This document shows positions 12,036 through 24,442 of a stretch of 64,000 nucleotides of DNA, in pieces (the stretch's first letter is position 1; each line of letters begins with the position of its first letter). The notes under the pieces were generated by a model, which searched no databases, was not told the origin of the DNA, and saw only the letters and a list, made by a program, of their open reading frames with translations. The DNA is from Antitrichia curtipendula. Taxonomy: Eukaryota > Streptophyta > Bryopsida > Hypnales > Leucodontaceae. The DNA lies in contig OX579636.1 of assembly GCA_951230915.1 (NCBI GenBank), forward strand, positions 7,517,001 through 7,581,000, given 5' to 3'. The translations under genes and the position numbers were made by a program.

Positions 12036-15000
12036 AATGGGTGGAGCAAGATCACAGTGGGAACCTTGGTACACACTACGGCCAGATGGAAAAGTTGTTT
12101 GCAAGTTTTGCGAAGCTTTGCTAAGCTATCGAAAGGATCGGTTGCTTTTCCATTTGGGATATAGACGAAATGACACCCTCCTTGGAGTGAGAGCGTGCAC
12201 TAAAGTCAATGCAGCCATGAAGGTAATGTTTTTTAATTGTGGAGGACATATACCTACGGACACTTCGCATGGAACTGGACGCGACGTGGAAGTGACATCA
12301 CCATCAACGATACTACCAAGTGTAGTACGTGGTGAGCAACAACATGATGCTTCAATCTCGGCAAACGATGGAGGAGAAAACACTGGGGGGCAAAGCTCTC
12401 AAGTACGATCATCGGAGGCGCCCAACCCTAGTTTGACCCACAGTCGATCGATGAGGCAACTGTCTCTACAAGAAGGACTGAACGCATTAAACAAGCAAGT
12501 ACTTGACAAGAAGTGGGCTAAGTTTTTCTACGAAGCCAATATACCATTCAATGTAGTGAGGCATCCTGCTTTTCTGGATGCAGTGAAATCAACATCGGAA
12601 TCAAGAGTTGGCTACAAACCTCCAGCGTACCATGCACTTCGTACAAAGCTCATAAAATCTACAAAAGACGAAGTGGCAGCAATTGTAGCAGAGAAGACGA
12701 GGGCACCAATCCACAAATATGGCGTTACAATATGCTCTGATGGATGGGACAACGTTACACATCAACCATTGATGAATGTCATGTTGGCATGTACAAGTGG
12801 AGAGGTTTTTCTTGGATCGATAGACACAACAGGCGAATGCAAAGATGCTACTTACGTGGCTAATTGCATGGGTGATTACATTGACGAGGTAGGGGCACAG
12901 AACGTGGTACAAGTTTGTACAGACAATGCAACAAACATGTTGGCAGCTGGCGCTCTGTTACTTCGTAGATTTCCACACATATATTTTCAAGGGTGTTCAG
13001 CACATGCACTTGACCTTCTACTTGAAGATTGGGGAATACAAGATTGGATTACAAGTATGGTCAAGAAAGCCAAGTCAATTGTGAAATACATTTGAACGCA
13101 TCACATGCCACTTGCAATCTTTCGATGACATTCTCCTAATCACGTTTTGAAAAATCCCGTTCAAACACGCTTTGCTACCATGTTCCTCATGATCGAACGT
13201 TTGGTGGAGGTGAGGGAAGCGATAGAATCGACAGTCCACGATCCGCAGTGGAATGAGTACACGCGGAGATTGGCATCCAATCAAAAGCAAAGAAAAGCTA
13301 ACGATGTGCGACGATATGTGCGAACGGATGAATTTTGGAGGAAATGTTTGAACTTTGTGCACATAGTGGAGCCCGTGTTGATTGCTCTTCGAGAGTTTGA
13401 TGGCAAGCACCCGTGCTTAGACAAGGCATGGCTTGTAATGAAAAAGGTAGAAAAGCATGTTTTATCTTTGGAGGATCCACCATTTTCATTAGAGCGGAGA
13501 TATGCAATTTCCGCCATCGATGATTTCTACAAGCGCTAGGATATGCTCAGGACAGATTTGCATTACGCTGGGGCTCTATTGAATCCCTTTTTACTTGACG
13601 AAGTCATGCTAATGGATGATAATGAGGCAAGAGAAGCCATATTGAGAGTTTTGCGCAAATTGGCTGTTGGAGATCAAGCATTTGCTTCAGCTTTGTTTGA
13701 GTACCAAGCATTTAGAGATCGGCGAGGCATTTTTGGTGGACTTCCTGATGTAAACGCCTTGAATTTGCAACCTCACGAATGGTGGGACCTTCTTGGAGCC
13801 GGTGCTCGTACACTTGCACCGATTGCCAGAAAGATCCTCGTGCAAGTGTGTTCTGCATCATCCTGTGAACGCAATTGGAGCATGTATTCGTTTGTCCACA
13901 ATAAATCACGCAATAGATTGACATCAGAGCGTGCTGAGGAATTGGTTTACATTTATACCAATTCCAAGACTCTTAGAGAAAGGGCTGCAGCAAATCCGAC
14001 AAGGTGGTATACTGAAAACATGATGTCAGAGGATTCCATGACAGATGAATCTGATGGTCTAGACCGTGGTTCGGTTCTCTCTGATCCCAATGATGACGAT
14101 TCAGATGATAGTTCCAATGACGACGATGAGCCACCGTTTGATAGATTTCGTGGGACAGGAGGAGTGCGTCCTCTAATTGATGCATTCGTATTTGACTTTG
14201 AAGAGGGCGATAACAACGACAATGACTACGAGGGACATCAAGGAAGTCCACCACGAATGCCACAAACATGGAATGCTGGGCCAAGTGGGGGCAATACAAA
14301 CGAAGACGTTGTGGCACCGAGACCACTAAGTCCAGACCCTATGGATGTACAAGTTGATGCCACAATAGAAAGAGATGGTGTTGACGTTCAAAGAGGACGT
14401 GAAGAAGACGTAGTAGTACCACCATCATTGCCCATGAGGACCACCCGCAGTGAAGGGCCCCCTGAAGGTGGAGAAGCACATATGGCCCTTCCAAATCGAG
14501 TCTCGGTTGCACAAAGGCAAATGCCAATATTGGAAAATCTACAAATCCAAAGTTCATCAAGGCCGTCTAGTTCCGACGTCCGTCCACACAAACCAACTTC
14601 GTCGATAGGTACACGATTGGCTGGTATGGTGTCACAGCGTGTGACTAGAAATACGACTTCATTGTGGCCACCTGTACATGCCAATAATCGAGGGAAGCGT
14701 CCACGACCACAAGGTACTACTAGTGAATGTGTAAGTAGTAGAACGCGTAGAAGGCTGAGGAGGGAAGAAGCGGCTTCCCAAACATTTTCAAGAGAAGTTC
14801 AAACAGGAGGACCCAATACAGATGGCATTATGGACGCAATGGGCCAACGACCTCTTCGGACGTTGTCTTCTATAGCTCGACCACAACAAAACCGCAATTC
14901 CGAGGCCTCCAACGAAAGTGGTAGTGCAACATCCAGTGATGATGGTGAATCCATCGGTGGTACTATAGATGAAGATGGTGAGGTTCCAGGCAGGGTTGTC

Positions 15001-15418
15001 TATCCGGACGTGACGTGGGGTTTTCACGTCCGGATGTCCGTCGGCGTTAGTCTGGACGCGTCCGAATTGCGTCAGGATCAAAAAATAATTTTTTTTTTTT
15101 TTTTTCCAAGGACGGCCTATCCGTCAACCTGGACGGATGGTCTATCCACAGGGACGGACCAGCCGTCAAAAAAAAATTTTTTTTTTTTTTTTTTTTTTTG
15201 GATCCTGACGGACGCCGGGGTTGAATCCTGACGTCCGTCCGGACATCTTGACGGACTGACAGGACGTGACAGGGACAACCCTGGTTCTAGGAGATAGTGA
15301 TTACAGGGGGCCGGTGCCTCGGCAAGGTCCACTCGAAGAAATGGGTGGTAGTGAACCAATAGTACAAGAAGCAAATGCAAATATTTCTATGCGCATTCTT
15401 AGGCATGGAAGACGTTGA
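12036..15418 (+). pseudogene. hAT transposase (BED finger, DUF659, hAT dimerisation), disabled
   Basis: All segments lie in one frame. A BED-type zinc finger comes first (WEPWYTLRPDGKVVCKFC, with a later HLGYRR and C). The DUF659/RNase-H-like core carries CSDGWDN (first catalytic Asp, about 12735) and CTDNATNM (second Asp, about 12919). The C-terminal hAT dimerisation domain has ASSCERNWSMYSFVHNKSRN (about 13855-13915), then a long acidic tail. The frame is broken by TGA at 13093-13095, TGA at 13126-13128 and TAG at 13537-13539. All three could arise by single C-to-T changes from CGA, CGA and CAG. A 293-bp MITE at 14991-15283 splits the tail; without it and one target repeat the frame runs on to a TGA at 15416-15418. 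It would cut and paste this element by its ends. Confidence 0.9.
14991..15283. mobile_element. Non-autonomous hAT MITE derived from the giant element's own ends
   Basis: It starts CAGGGTTGTCTATCCGGACG, as the giant element does, and ends with the same right-terminal block; GGTTGAATCCTGACGTCC occurs in both. The flanking duplication is GTTCCAGG (14983-14990) and GTTCTAGG (15284-15291), which match at 7 of 8 positions. Two T-rich runs flank a short CCGTC/GACGG core. It carries no gene and must be mobilised in trans. It is inserted in the 3' part of the transposase coding sequence. Confidence 0.93.
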
Positions 15419-15544
15419 ATGTTTTTGAAAAAACAATAGGATCTTCATGTTTTCAAATGCAATGGTTTTAGCGGCTCAATACCTTGCATATTGAAATCAG
15501 CATTAATATGAAATATGACTTTTGTTCCTTTCATTCTCATAGAA

Positions 15545-15780
15545 CTGTTTACCCCTAAAGTCCCGAAGTCATTACACAAAAAAAACGCAAAATTGTCTTT
15601 TCTCTTGCATTTGCTTCAACATACGGAAAAAATGTTTTTTACAACATCTAACCGTAAGATCTTATACTTCACATGTTTTTTATCACGTGGTAAAAATTTC
15701 ATGAAGTTTGACCGAATAGATTGAAAGATATTAGCATTCAAACTTGGAAAAACTAGTTTTCTGAATGCTAGCTTTGCAAT
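15545..15780 (+). repeat. AT-rich 3' module after the transposase (partial)
   Basis: This starts about 130 bases after the transposase stop. Recognisable words are ACCCCTAAAG near the start, TCTAACCGTAAGATCTTATA, then TTTGACCGAATAGATTG followed by a GATATTAGCATTCAAA-type word. The same ordered words occur at 22420, 26955, 39755, 46145 and 58360, and inverted at 50430-50710. Confidence 0.7.
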
Positions 15781-16740
15781 TTCAGATTAACTTTCACTGA
15801 GTGTGATTTATGGAAAATTGGGCCTTCGGGGCACTATTGTTTTTGAATTATTTTTTTGAATATTCAAGAATCGAGGTCAAAATTTGAAAGAATTATTGCA
15901 ATTGGAAACTATGTTTGCAATCCAAATAACACAGTGTGGTGTTTTTTTCATGTATGTTTGTTTTTTTTCAAATTTCATTAACATTAAAATTATAAAACTA
16001 TAATTTGTGTTCATTCATTCATTTATGGCCCCAGTTTCAGATTATTCTCATACATATTATAATTGATAAAATCTGATTTCCACATTTAGCTTTATAAAAT
16101 CACAATAAAATCAATTTTCCATTGAATTTTCCTGGAAAAAAAAAGCATAAATAGAAAATGAATTCTTACGTATGTTGAAAAATATTAAAATATTATGCTG
16201 ATTTTCAATAAAAATATAAATTTGGTTTGATAGTCAAATTTAACTTCAAGCTTTTCTTTGTGGTTGTTTACTAGTTTTGGGCATGAAAAATTAAATAAAC
16301 AATTGAAAATTTTTCTGACTAGAAATCTCTATTGATATTTGTACCTCTTGTAAAAAACTAAAAATTTAGAATCTCTTGAATTGTTTTTTCTATTTTTACT
16401 TATTTATGGCATGAAGTGCAACAAAAATGTTGACAATTACAATTTTGCACAAAACTAATTGAAATTTCTTGTAGTGATATACAATTCAAAGTTTTTAGTA
16501 CTAAAGATATAAAATGTGTGTTTACACGCAATTTAAATGATAAAGTTAGAAAAGACAAGAAATTTTTTACAACTCAATGTTTAGGTAAAATACGTTTATA
16601 ACTTTATATAAACCAAAATGAGTACAAAATGCATTGAAGCCACAAAGTGTGCTACATTGCTATGGATGTCCTCAAGCCCATACTATAATAACCGCATGTA
16701 CTAAGTAAACACTAATTTTGCAACTACATGGTAATACACT
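15781..16740. other. AT-rich spacer between convergent transposase and kinase genes; no gene
   Basis: No open frame with a recognisable motif and no clean repeat. It holds the 3' flanks of the plus-strand transposase and the minus-strand kinase gene, so polyadenylation signals of both are expected here, but I cannot assign them. Confidence 0.5.
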
Positions 16741-16745
16741 ATTAT

Positions 16746-18406
16746 CTAATCTTCATTGCGCGCCTGCTCTTCTTGAAGGTCTTGTTCTTTGCGGGCCTCG
16801 CAGTAGCAATCCATGGGTGGTGTCCAAAACGTTGGAGCACCACTTAGACGTTGCACGACTCCAGTCACCGAGCGTCGTTGTAGTGGCTCCGCCTTGCACA
16901 ATTCACCCAACATGGTTTGAAACGTACCAAATGCCGTAAGGTCTGGAATCATATCTACATTTCCGCGATCTTTTTTCCATACCTTCATAGCCAATTTTCC
17001 TATGGAGTATCCGTCCGTGTATATACTAACACACGGTGGCTTAACCCTGCGAGTAGGAGATGATGAAGTTCCTGTCTCTCTTATCAAGTACATCAACTCA
17101 GGAGCCACTTACCAACGTTGCGCTCGGGTTGCCTGAAACTTCCTTGGACAATTGAATTGGTAAAGAGAAGGGGTTTCTTCGTTGATGCGGCTACCCATTC
17201 CCCAATCACATAGACCAATCCACACGGTTCTTCCATCATCATTCGGAAAATGAAGCATAATGTTCTCCGGTGTGATGTCGTTGTGCAATACAGAGCACTA
17301 TTGCACTGCATTCACAATGCAAATCATCGCCCACGCAAGTTCAGTGTGCTTGCGTCTATATGCCATGAGTCGTTTGGCTTCTTGCATTGATTGGGGAGTT
17401 GCATGGTAAGCCAACTCCCCAATTTCATCTGGATCTCGGTTCTTCTCATCAAGGGTAAACATGGCGTCGAGAGTACCGCCATTCCACCATTGCGAATAAC
17501 ACTCCATGGTCATGTCATTTATAGCAAAGAATTTGATGGCCCCTGGATGCTCGCACGGACATACCAATGCCTCGATGGACAACTTCTCCCTGGACTTCTT
17601 CAATTCATCCACGCGCAAGGCTGACTTCCCAGCTAATTCCATATTCTCGGGAATATGTTTTGAATTTTGAACACATACTTTGCGCACCCTCCCATGCCCC
17701 CCTTGTTTGCTATGGCCTGACAAAGGAACCACCACCACTCCTCTTTCAAGGAAAACCACTCCTCCTACAGCTTGTTGACCAAAGGCCAAGTTCTGACTTC
17801 GTTGAAACCACGGAGCAGAACGGATGTTGCTTGAAGACAATCCACGCACTGCATCATGCCACCAATACACCTTCTTGTGCAACAAACTCAATGCTTGTTG
17901 TCTGGGCACTACACTCTTCTCAAAGCCTTTTATTTTTTCCACAACTTGGGCAAGGTTGAAGATACACGTTTGCACTTGTGACTCCAACCAATGATCGAAG
18001 CATTCTTTCATGCGGTCTTCATGCCACTCATCCGCGCTCATTGTTGTCCAGAACATGTGGTGGAATTTTTGTTTAATTTTATCCACTCCCTGTAATCCGC
18101 ATGAGACGTATGTTGAGTTCAACTGCAAAATCGAATACTGATCAAAAATTCCAACGCCACTTCATGCAGTTTTTGCGTTGCACCCTTGCTTGGCCACTTC
18201 TCTGAATTTGTAGCCTTGTGCCTCCTTCGTTGTTTTTTCTTCCCCTTCGAAGACTCTCCGCCCCCCACAGCAGCTACAGACCCTTCTGCAGCTACGGCCT
18301 CTGAAACGGGCTCTGATGATTCCGCATCCGGGTCCATAACCGGTGCATCTCCAACACCTGTCCACCAATCATCAACCTTTCTCTTCGAGAAATCGCGACT
18401 AGCCAT
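16746..18406 (-). pseudogene. Protein-kinase-like cargo gene, copy B
   Basis: The likely start is the ATG at 18404-18406 (MASRDFSKRK). A Ser/Gly-rich, then Lys-rich N-terminus is followed by a frame change near 18120-18130, which could be a tiny intron or an indel. The kinase core is visible in order: a glycine loop (SGHSKQGGHGRVRKV), a hinge segment WWNGGTL, catalytic loop LHNDITPENIML (HND in place of the usual HRD), CDWG in place of DFG, and VAPELMY in place of APE. A C-lobe follows. In-frame stops lie at 17298-17300 (TAG) and 17109-17111 (TAA). The HND/DWG variants resemble divergent or weakly active kinases. Substrate and role are unknown. A second copy at 35359-39546 shares the same N-terminal and core motifs. 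Confidence 0.8.
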
Positions 18407-18629
18407 CGTGACAGTAACAAGTAACAAATAATCAAAATCAAAGGAATTAGGAATTCGTCTTCCACAAAGTGAAAAACCGCCCCCCTTATTCCTCAAAACA
18501 GCCTCTACCCAGCACCCGCGCTCGCAAGCAAGGACTGCAACCAATCCAAGACAAGAGAGCACCGTCAGAGCAGGAGAGACTGTGGCGAAAGTACCCTAAA
18601 AACAGTCTTATATACCCATTTCACGTGGC

Positions 18630-18832
18630 CGGGGTGAACTGACCCCCTCGCTCGGCCCTCCGGGCCAACCCTGTTTTCCGCACCATTCCTTTTTTGCAAA
18701 TTCTGAATTCATAAAGACCCCTAATTAGTTCAATCACATCAAATAATAACCCTGGATCAGCCGAAAATAGAGGGCTTTTTTTTACATGCACCCCTGGTAA
18801 GGCTGAGCGAGGGGGTCAATCCACCCCAATCA
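18630..18832. repeat. Inverted repeat upstream of the kinase gene
   Basis: The arm near 18633-18662 contains TGACCCCCTCGCTCGGCC; its inverse near 18797-18825 contains GGCTGAGCGAGGGGGTCA. The arms are about 30 bp with roughly 140 bp between them. It lies between the kinase 5' end and array 18840-19325 and may be a foldback or a remnant of an element end. Confidence 0.6.
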
Positions 18833-18839
18833 TTCACGT

Positions 18840-19325
18840 CGACGGACAGGCCGTCGAGAGGACGGACAGAGCGTCTAGGGCCGTCCAAGGCGTCCAGAGG
18901 ACGGGAAGGCCGTCCAGAGGGACAAGCCGTCCAGGGGCCAAGCCGTCCAGCCCTCGGACTGGCCGTCGAGAGGACGGGAAGGCCGTCCAGGGGGGGAGAC
19001 CGTCTAGGGGCCAAGCCGTCCAGACCGCGGACTGGCCGTCGAGAGGACGAAAAGGCCGTCCAAGGGTGGAGACCGTCCAGCCTGCGGTTTTAGGCCTAAG
19101 GACGGGAAGGCCGTCCACGGGGGGAGATCGTCTAGCTTGCGGACTGCTTGGCCTGAGGACGGGAAGGCCGTCCAGCCCGCGGACTGGCCGTCCAGGGGGC
19201 CAAGCCGTCCAGCCCGCGAACTGGCCGTCGATAAGACAGGAAGACTTTCGAGAGACGAGAAGGCCGTCGAGAGGACAGGAAGGCCGTCAAGAGGGCGGGA
19301 AGGTTGTCGAGCGGGCCATTCAAAA
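18840..19325. repeat. GC-rich array 2 upstream of the kinase gene
   Basis: Irregular repetition of GGCCGTCCAG and GAGGACGGGAAGGCCGTC words, strongly CpG-rich, ending abruptly at about 19325. No precise period is kept. It lies 5' of the minus-strand kinase gene and could also serve a lost plus-strand gene to its right, because an orphan 3' module lies at 22420. Confidence 0.88.
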
Positions 19326-22300
19326 CAGTGCTGGCCGAGTGTAATTCATTTCTAATCCTTGTTCAGAGAATTTTTCATTTATGTGGTTTGGCACTCTCGG
19401 ACTTGTCAGGACAAGTGTCCTCCCTCTCAATCGGGCATTAGACTACGGTGGCGGGTAGTTTAAGAGTGCTAACTTAATGTTCACACTTGTTTCAATTAGA
19501 GGACAAATAAATACCAGAGATGACATTCAAATGCTCAAAAAACAAGGTTTAATGCTCATTTAGAATGGAATTATATTTTGTTGCACGTAAATAATGGAAA
19601 AAACATAGCAAAAACCATAGAAGGTCAAATTGAAAACTTCTTAATGTCAGTCCTAGAATGTTCTATTTGGATGTTCATGTTAATATTTGATTCATTCTAA
19701 TTGCACCCATTTTCACGAAAGTTGTTGGCATTGGGCAATGTTTTTTTTACAAAAATCCCAGAATCTCGCAATCCCTTAAAATAATTTATATTCTGTAGGG
19801 CTCAAATTCGAATTCAAATGAATTTTATCAATTATAACTCGAACAATTTCACCTTTGGAATTATTGTATTTTGATTCCATCCTTCCCTGCATGTAAGTGC
19901 ACCTGACAATTTAGTATTTTGTTGAATTTTAAACCCTGTCTACACTAATATACTAAATTCAAAGTCTCAAACGTACAAACATTCAATAACTTACTAAGCC
20001 CGGATCAAATATACAAAGACCAAGACAATAAACCACCCTCTAAATGCTCTAGTTAAAGGTAGTAAGATTAAAACTCTGAAATGGTTAATTATGAAATAAG
20101 TGAAAGACCTCCTAAACAATATATGTCATATGCATATCATTGATTAATGTAAAACATTGTTTTGGCTTTCCATTCATACATTACAGAAAAAGAATGTAGC
20201 CCTATACATCTAAACTTAAGAATGTTTTACCTTCTAAAGATATTGTTATGCCGTTTTTTGGTGTCTTCAATATGTTTTATAAAACTTTGATTTCAAATCA
20301 TTAATCTATTTTTTTCCAATTCAAACTTCAAAGACTACATCTCGATCAAGTTTTGCACTTATAATGCCAACTAAAAAAAGGAAGAACATTTTTCGTGGTT
20401 TCCGGTCCATGCTAGGTTTTGAAGTAAATCCTATAGGACAATACCCTAAATCCTAAACCCTAAACCCCAAACCCTCTTTTTTGTTATAATATTGTAACTA
20501 ATTATTATGACTTAAAGTTATGTTACTTTTGCAATTAAGGGAGAAGTTGTGAAGGTAATAAGAAAAGGAAAAAAGAGATTTGGAAAAAAAGAAAAAAAGA
20601 GATTCAAAAAAATAGGGAAAAAGGAAAAATAGGGTCATTCAAAAAATGGAAAAATGTATGTATCACTTCTTCCATCTTATAGTTATATATATATATAAAT
20701 ATTTTTTTATTTTATTTGTTATATATATATTTTATTTATGGACCTTAAATACTCTATTTAATAAGTATTTGTTGTATATACAATACTTATTAAAACTAGT
20801 ACTAATATGCAGAAAATTAATACACTTATTAAGTGGTCCTATATGTCCCACCCTCCCTCCCGTCACCCTCCCTCCCGTCACCCTCATCAGTTATAGAATG
20901 AGTGGAAAAAATCTTACTTAACTGCTACACTTGTGGGATTAAGAAGTTAGTTAATCATACACATAATCTAACTTAGTGGCAAACAAATAAAAGGTAACAG
21001 CAACGTACCTGTAACTTTGGATCCCAAAGTGGTGTACTGGGGTGAGGACACCATTAAAATCCCAGATCTGTATTTTTTGGGGGGTATGGCTAATGATGTT
21101 CAGTTACTGGCCTGCTACGGTATGGCCTCAAGTACCGAACAAGCTGATTTGAAGCCTGGTCGTTGTATTGACTGGGCTGATTGAAACCCGGTCTATATTT
21201 TGATCGATGACCGGTCTGCCTTCCGATTGGAGCTCGGTCTGCCTTTCGATTGGAGCTCGAACTGATCTCTGAATGGAGCTCGAGCTCGAACTGAGGTCTG
21301 ATTGGAGCCTGGTTATCACTCCGATTGGAGCCCGGTCTTCACGCTGCAGGTTTCAGTCCGATGGTCCAAGCCAAGATTGATTGGTGGCTGGGCCGCAGGT
21401 ATAAAGTAGCCACCTGAGAAGGTCTGGCCTGTCTAAAATTGACTGCCAGGTGCTTACTGCTTGGTCTGGTTGAACGCATACAGCTGGCCGCTACCTCCTA
21501 CCCCAAAAGTGTTAGCAGTTTCTACTGAGACTTAAACGTTCTGGGTCGATATGGCTACGGCACAGGTCCCATTTCCGTTTATTTTTCAGCATTCTTTATC
21601 CTTACACTATGTTGTGGTTGTGTTTTATACTCATGATCTGTAGCTATGTTTTGTTTTGTATTTACTGTGAATTGCGATAACAAGCAATTGTGGACTGTAG
21701 ACACCTCGTCTACGACTTACTAACATTTTGATGTTTGGTTTGTCATGGGACAGGTGAGGTCCACAACCTCTGTCAATATTCTACCATTGCATGGCTATTT
21801 CCAGGATTATGAAGACCAACCACTTGGGGTTACCATTAAATCATGTCACTTATTATGCATGATTATTTCTACCATTGCTTGAACAATAGGCAATATTATT
21901 TGAGTTGTAGTATGTTTTTGGTTGTAAGTTACTTAGTTACTTGCCATTTAGAAATATCTATGGCTAAAACTCTTGCAACATGTTATGAAAACACTTTATT
22001 GCAATGACATGGGATAATATGGCAATTTGGGAAGTAAAACTCTCCTACTTGTACTACTGAGAACTGCGTTTTACTGGTTGGGTAATGTTGGTAAAGTGTC
22101 TTTAGGAAAAGCTTCGTTAAGAAGATGTCCCACCCACCCTCCCGGGTCACCTAAACCCTAAATCCTCTTCACTATTGCAATTTTAAGAGTATTTGATGTT
22201 CAAGTTTATGTAACTATAGCAAATAAGAGTGGATTGGTGTAATAAAACTGAAATGCAACATTGAGTACATGAACTTCACATTTTTGTGGTCTCTATATTT

Positions 22301-22419
22301 TTTTTATGGCTTCTAAATTATAAAGCAACTAACGGTGAATTATTATAGTTTTTCATATGGATTGTTTATTAATTGCTTATGTAGTACCATATGTTAACCA
22401 CTAAACTGACTAAAGTCCC
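19326..22419. other. Gene-poor interior of the giant hAT
   Basis: No coding region is recognised in about 3 kb. Telomere-like words (CCTAAACCCTAAACCCC) lie at 20440-20475. An AT-repeat region is at 20685-20730, and CCCTCCCTCCCGTCA is repeated in tandem at about 20853-20885. A GC-moderate block, 21000-21560, contains the tandem repeat listed separately. The space is large enough for a cargo gene that has been lost. Confidence 0.5.
21140..21345. repeat. Short tandem repeat with GATTGGAGC core
   Basis: The core GATTGGAGCTCGGTCTG or a close variant (CGATTGGAGCTCGAACTG, TGATTGGAGCCTGG, CGATTGGAGCCCGGTC) recurs about every 25-40 bases. It is distinct from the CCGTC arrays and sits in the gene-poor middle of the giant element. 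Confidence 0.7.
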
Positions 22420-22650
22420 AAGGCCTCTTTTGCATCCTATATCTGAAATAAATTGCCATTTCTATAGTAAAGAATGTAAAAAAAAAAAATGAATGTGTTT
22501 AGGACTTTAGGCCTTTAAGGTGCACATCTACTTGTAGTATGTAAGATCTCATACTAGAGTACTAGAGTAGTGTTCAATTGACCGGAAGAAATTTCACAAA
22601 CTTTGCCTATATAGAATTGTAAATTGCAAGATATTTACAATAAACTTCAA
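22420..22650 (+). repeat. Orphan copy of the 3' module
   Basis: Ordered words match other copies: CTAAAGTCCCAAGGCCTC, TGCCATTTCTATAGTAAAG, GTAAGATCTCATAC and TTGCAAGATATTTAC. No gene precedes it now. Because other modules follow cargo genes, this may mark the end of a lost plus-strand gene. Confidence 0.6.
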
Positions 22651-23523
22651 CCTCTGAACGCCCAACGACATCATTTAGTGCCAATTTGATGGCAATTCAA
22701 TCACTTCAATGAGATGGAAAGATTGTGGAAGCGTTCAATTCATTTTTCGGGGACCTTCCATGTTGAGTTACAAAGTGTATCCAAATGATTTTGTAGTCTT
22801 TCCGATATTTGCCTCCGCGTAATTTAGAGTTTAGGAAAAAAAAAAAAAAAAAAATGCTACTTTAGTATATCTTGGGAAGTTGTTGCTCCTTAGTCTAAAT
22901 CTGAAATTTATCCCCCAAATTGATATTTTCTGAGTTTGAGTCTAACTATCAAGCAAAAGTTCATTTTCTCTAATTCCTATTTTATGTAAAATCCCCCAAC
23001 ACGACCCTAAAAATGAAATTTCATTATTGCGATTTGCACTTCGAATGTGTTTTTAATGTCTACTACATTTAGTACATTCTAAATAAATCATGAAATGGAA
23101 ATTAAGTTTATGCTATGATGGATTCTAATGTCATTATCCTTGTGATATAAGGTAAACCTGCCTATGACAGGCAGAATGACTGATTTGTTGTATTGCCTTT
23201 AGCAAAAATAATCAAATTTTTTCCATACAAAGACACATGTGAGAAATGAAGAACGCAACTGGAATTTGATTTTTTGGATTAAATATGATTTTTTTAAAAT
23301 TTTTGAAGTGTACTGTCCAGTAAGCCCAAAAGAGTTTGTAGACTACCCCAAATCAGCAGAAAATTGTTTCCATGATGGTCATCTTCCCACTTAAAACAGT
23401 CATAACATTTTCTAAGATGGCTACAAGACTTTCTAACATGGACATGACATGAAGAAATAAAAAAACTGCTTTTTATTAAAAATAAAAAATCAATTTTCAA
23501 AAAAATAAAAATAAAATTTTTAA
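22651..23523. other. AT-rich spacer, no gene seen
   Basis: No recognisable coding or repeat structure beyond homopolymer runs, such as poly-A near 22840. It ends at the edge of GC array 3. Confidence 0.5.
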
Positions 23524-24175
23524 AGGGCCGTCCGGGACGTTCGGCAGGCCGTCGAGAGGATGGGCGGGGCCGTTCCCGACCAGGGACAGGCCGTCGAGAG
23601 GACGGGCAGGCCGTCCCAGACCACGAACAGGCCGTCAAGAGGATGGGCGGGCCGTTCCCGACCAACGACAGGCCGTCGAAGAGACGGGCACCCCGTCCTT
23701 TTGGACGGCCTATCCATCCAAGAGACGGGTAGGCCGTCCAGAGGACAGGTATCCCGTCGAGGAGACGGGTTTGCCGTCCACGAGACGGGTATGCCGTCCA
23801 CGAGACGAGTATTCCGTCCACGAGACGGGTATGCCGTCCAGGAGACAGGTATGCTGTCGAGGAGACGGGTATGCCGTCCAGGAGACGGGTATGCCGTCCA
23901 GGAGACGGGTATGCCGTCTAGGAGACGGGTATTCCGTCGAGGGGACGGGCAGGCCGTCGACGGAATGGGCAGGCCGTCGAGGGGACGGGCAGACCGTCGA
24001 GAGGACGGAAAATCTGTCCGTCCAAGTCTCGGGCGGCGGTGTAATTATTTCCCGAACCTGTCAACGGCGCTCCGAACCCGTTGACGGCGTCCCAACCCTG
24101 TGTCGGACCTCTGTGGACGTATCGGCCGTCCATTCCAGGGCTGTCCCACGCCCTGGACGGTCTGGATTCGGGGGA
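23524..24175. repeat. GC-rich array 3 (20-bp unit) upstream of RING gene B
   Basis: From about 23760 to 23945 a clean 20-bp unit repeats, GACGGGTATGCCGTCCAGGA with small changes. The flanks are looser GGCCGTCGAGAGGACGGGC words. The core is again CCGTC/GACGG although the unit length differs from array 1. It lies just upstream of the RING gene. Confidence 0.92.
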
Positions 24176-24442
24176 GACGGGCTGATGTTATGTTAATTAC
24201 CCTGCCTAATCGGATCGGTAATTGGGGGGTATAAGTAAACTTTTTTGGACAATTTACGTGCTTCCTCTTTTGAGTTGCACTGTCCGAGTTTGAGAAAGCT
24301 TCGCTCTGCAATTTGAGGGGAAGTGTTATACATTTGACATTGTTTTGCCACATTTCAGTTGCCTTCACGCAACAGAAGGCAAAGCAAATTGTCATTGTAT
24401 TCGCATACAGTATCGTGTGTGTCATTTTACAGGTATCAAGAA

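Noticed and set aside
13953..14684. Several minus-strand open frames opposite the transposase tail
   Set aside because: They are shadows of the acidic, repeat-rich plus-strand tail and show no domain.
20440..20475. Interstitial telomere-like CCCTAAA run as evidence of a chromosome fusion
   Set aside because: Only a few imperfect units inside a transposon; similar short runs occur at 8340 and 11774, so promoter-type teloboxes or chance are simpler.
23760..23945. CRISPR-like appearance of regular 20-bp repeats
   Set aside because: There are no unique spacers between identical repeats, no cas genes, and the context is a eukaryotic genome; it is a plain tandem array.
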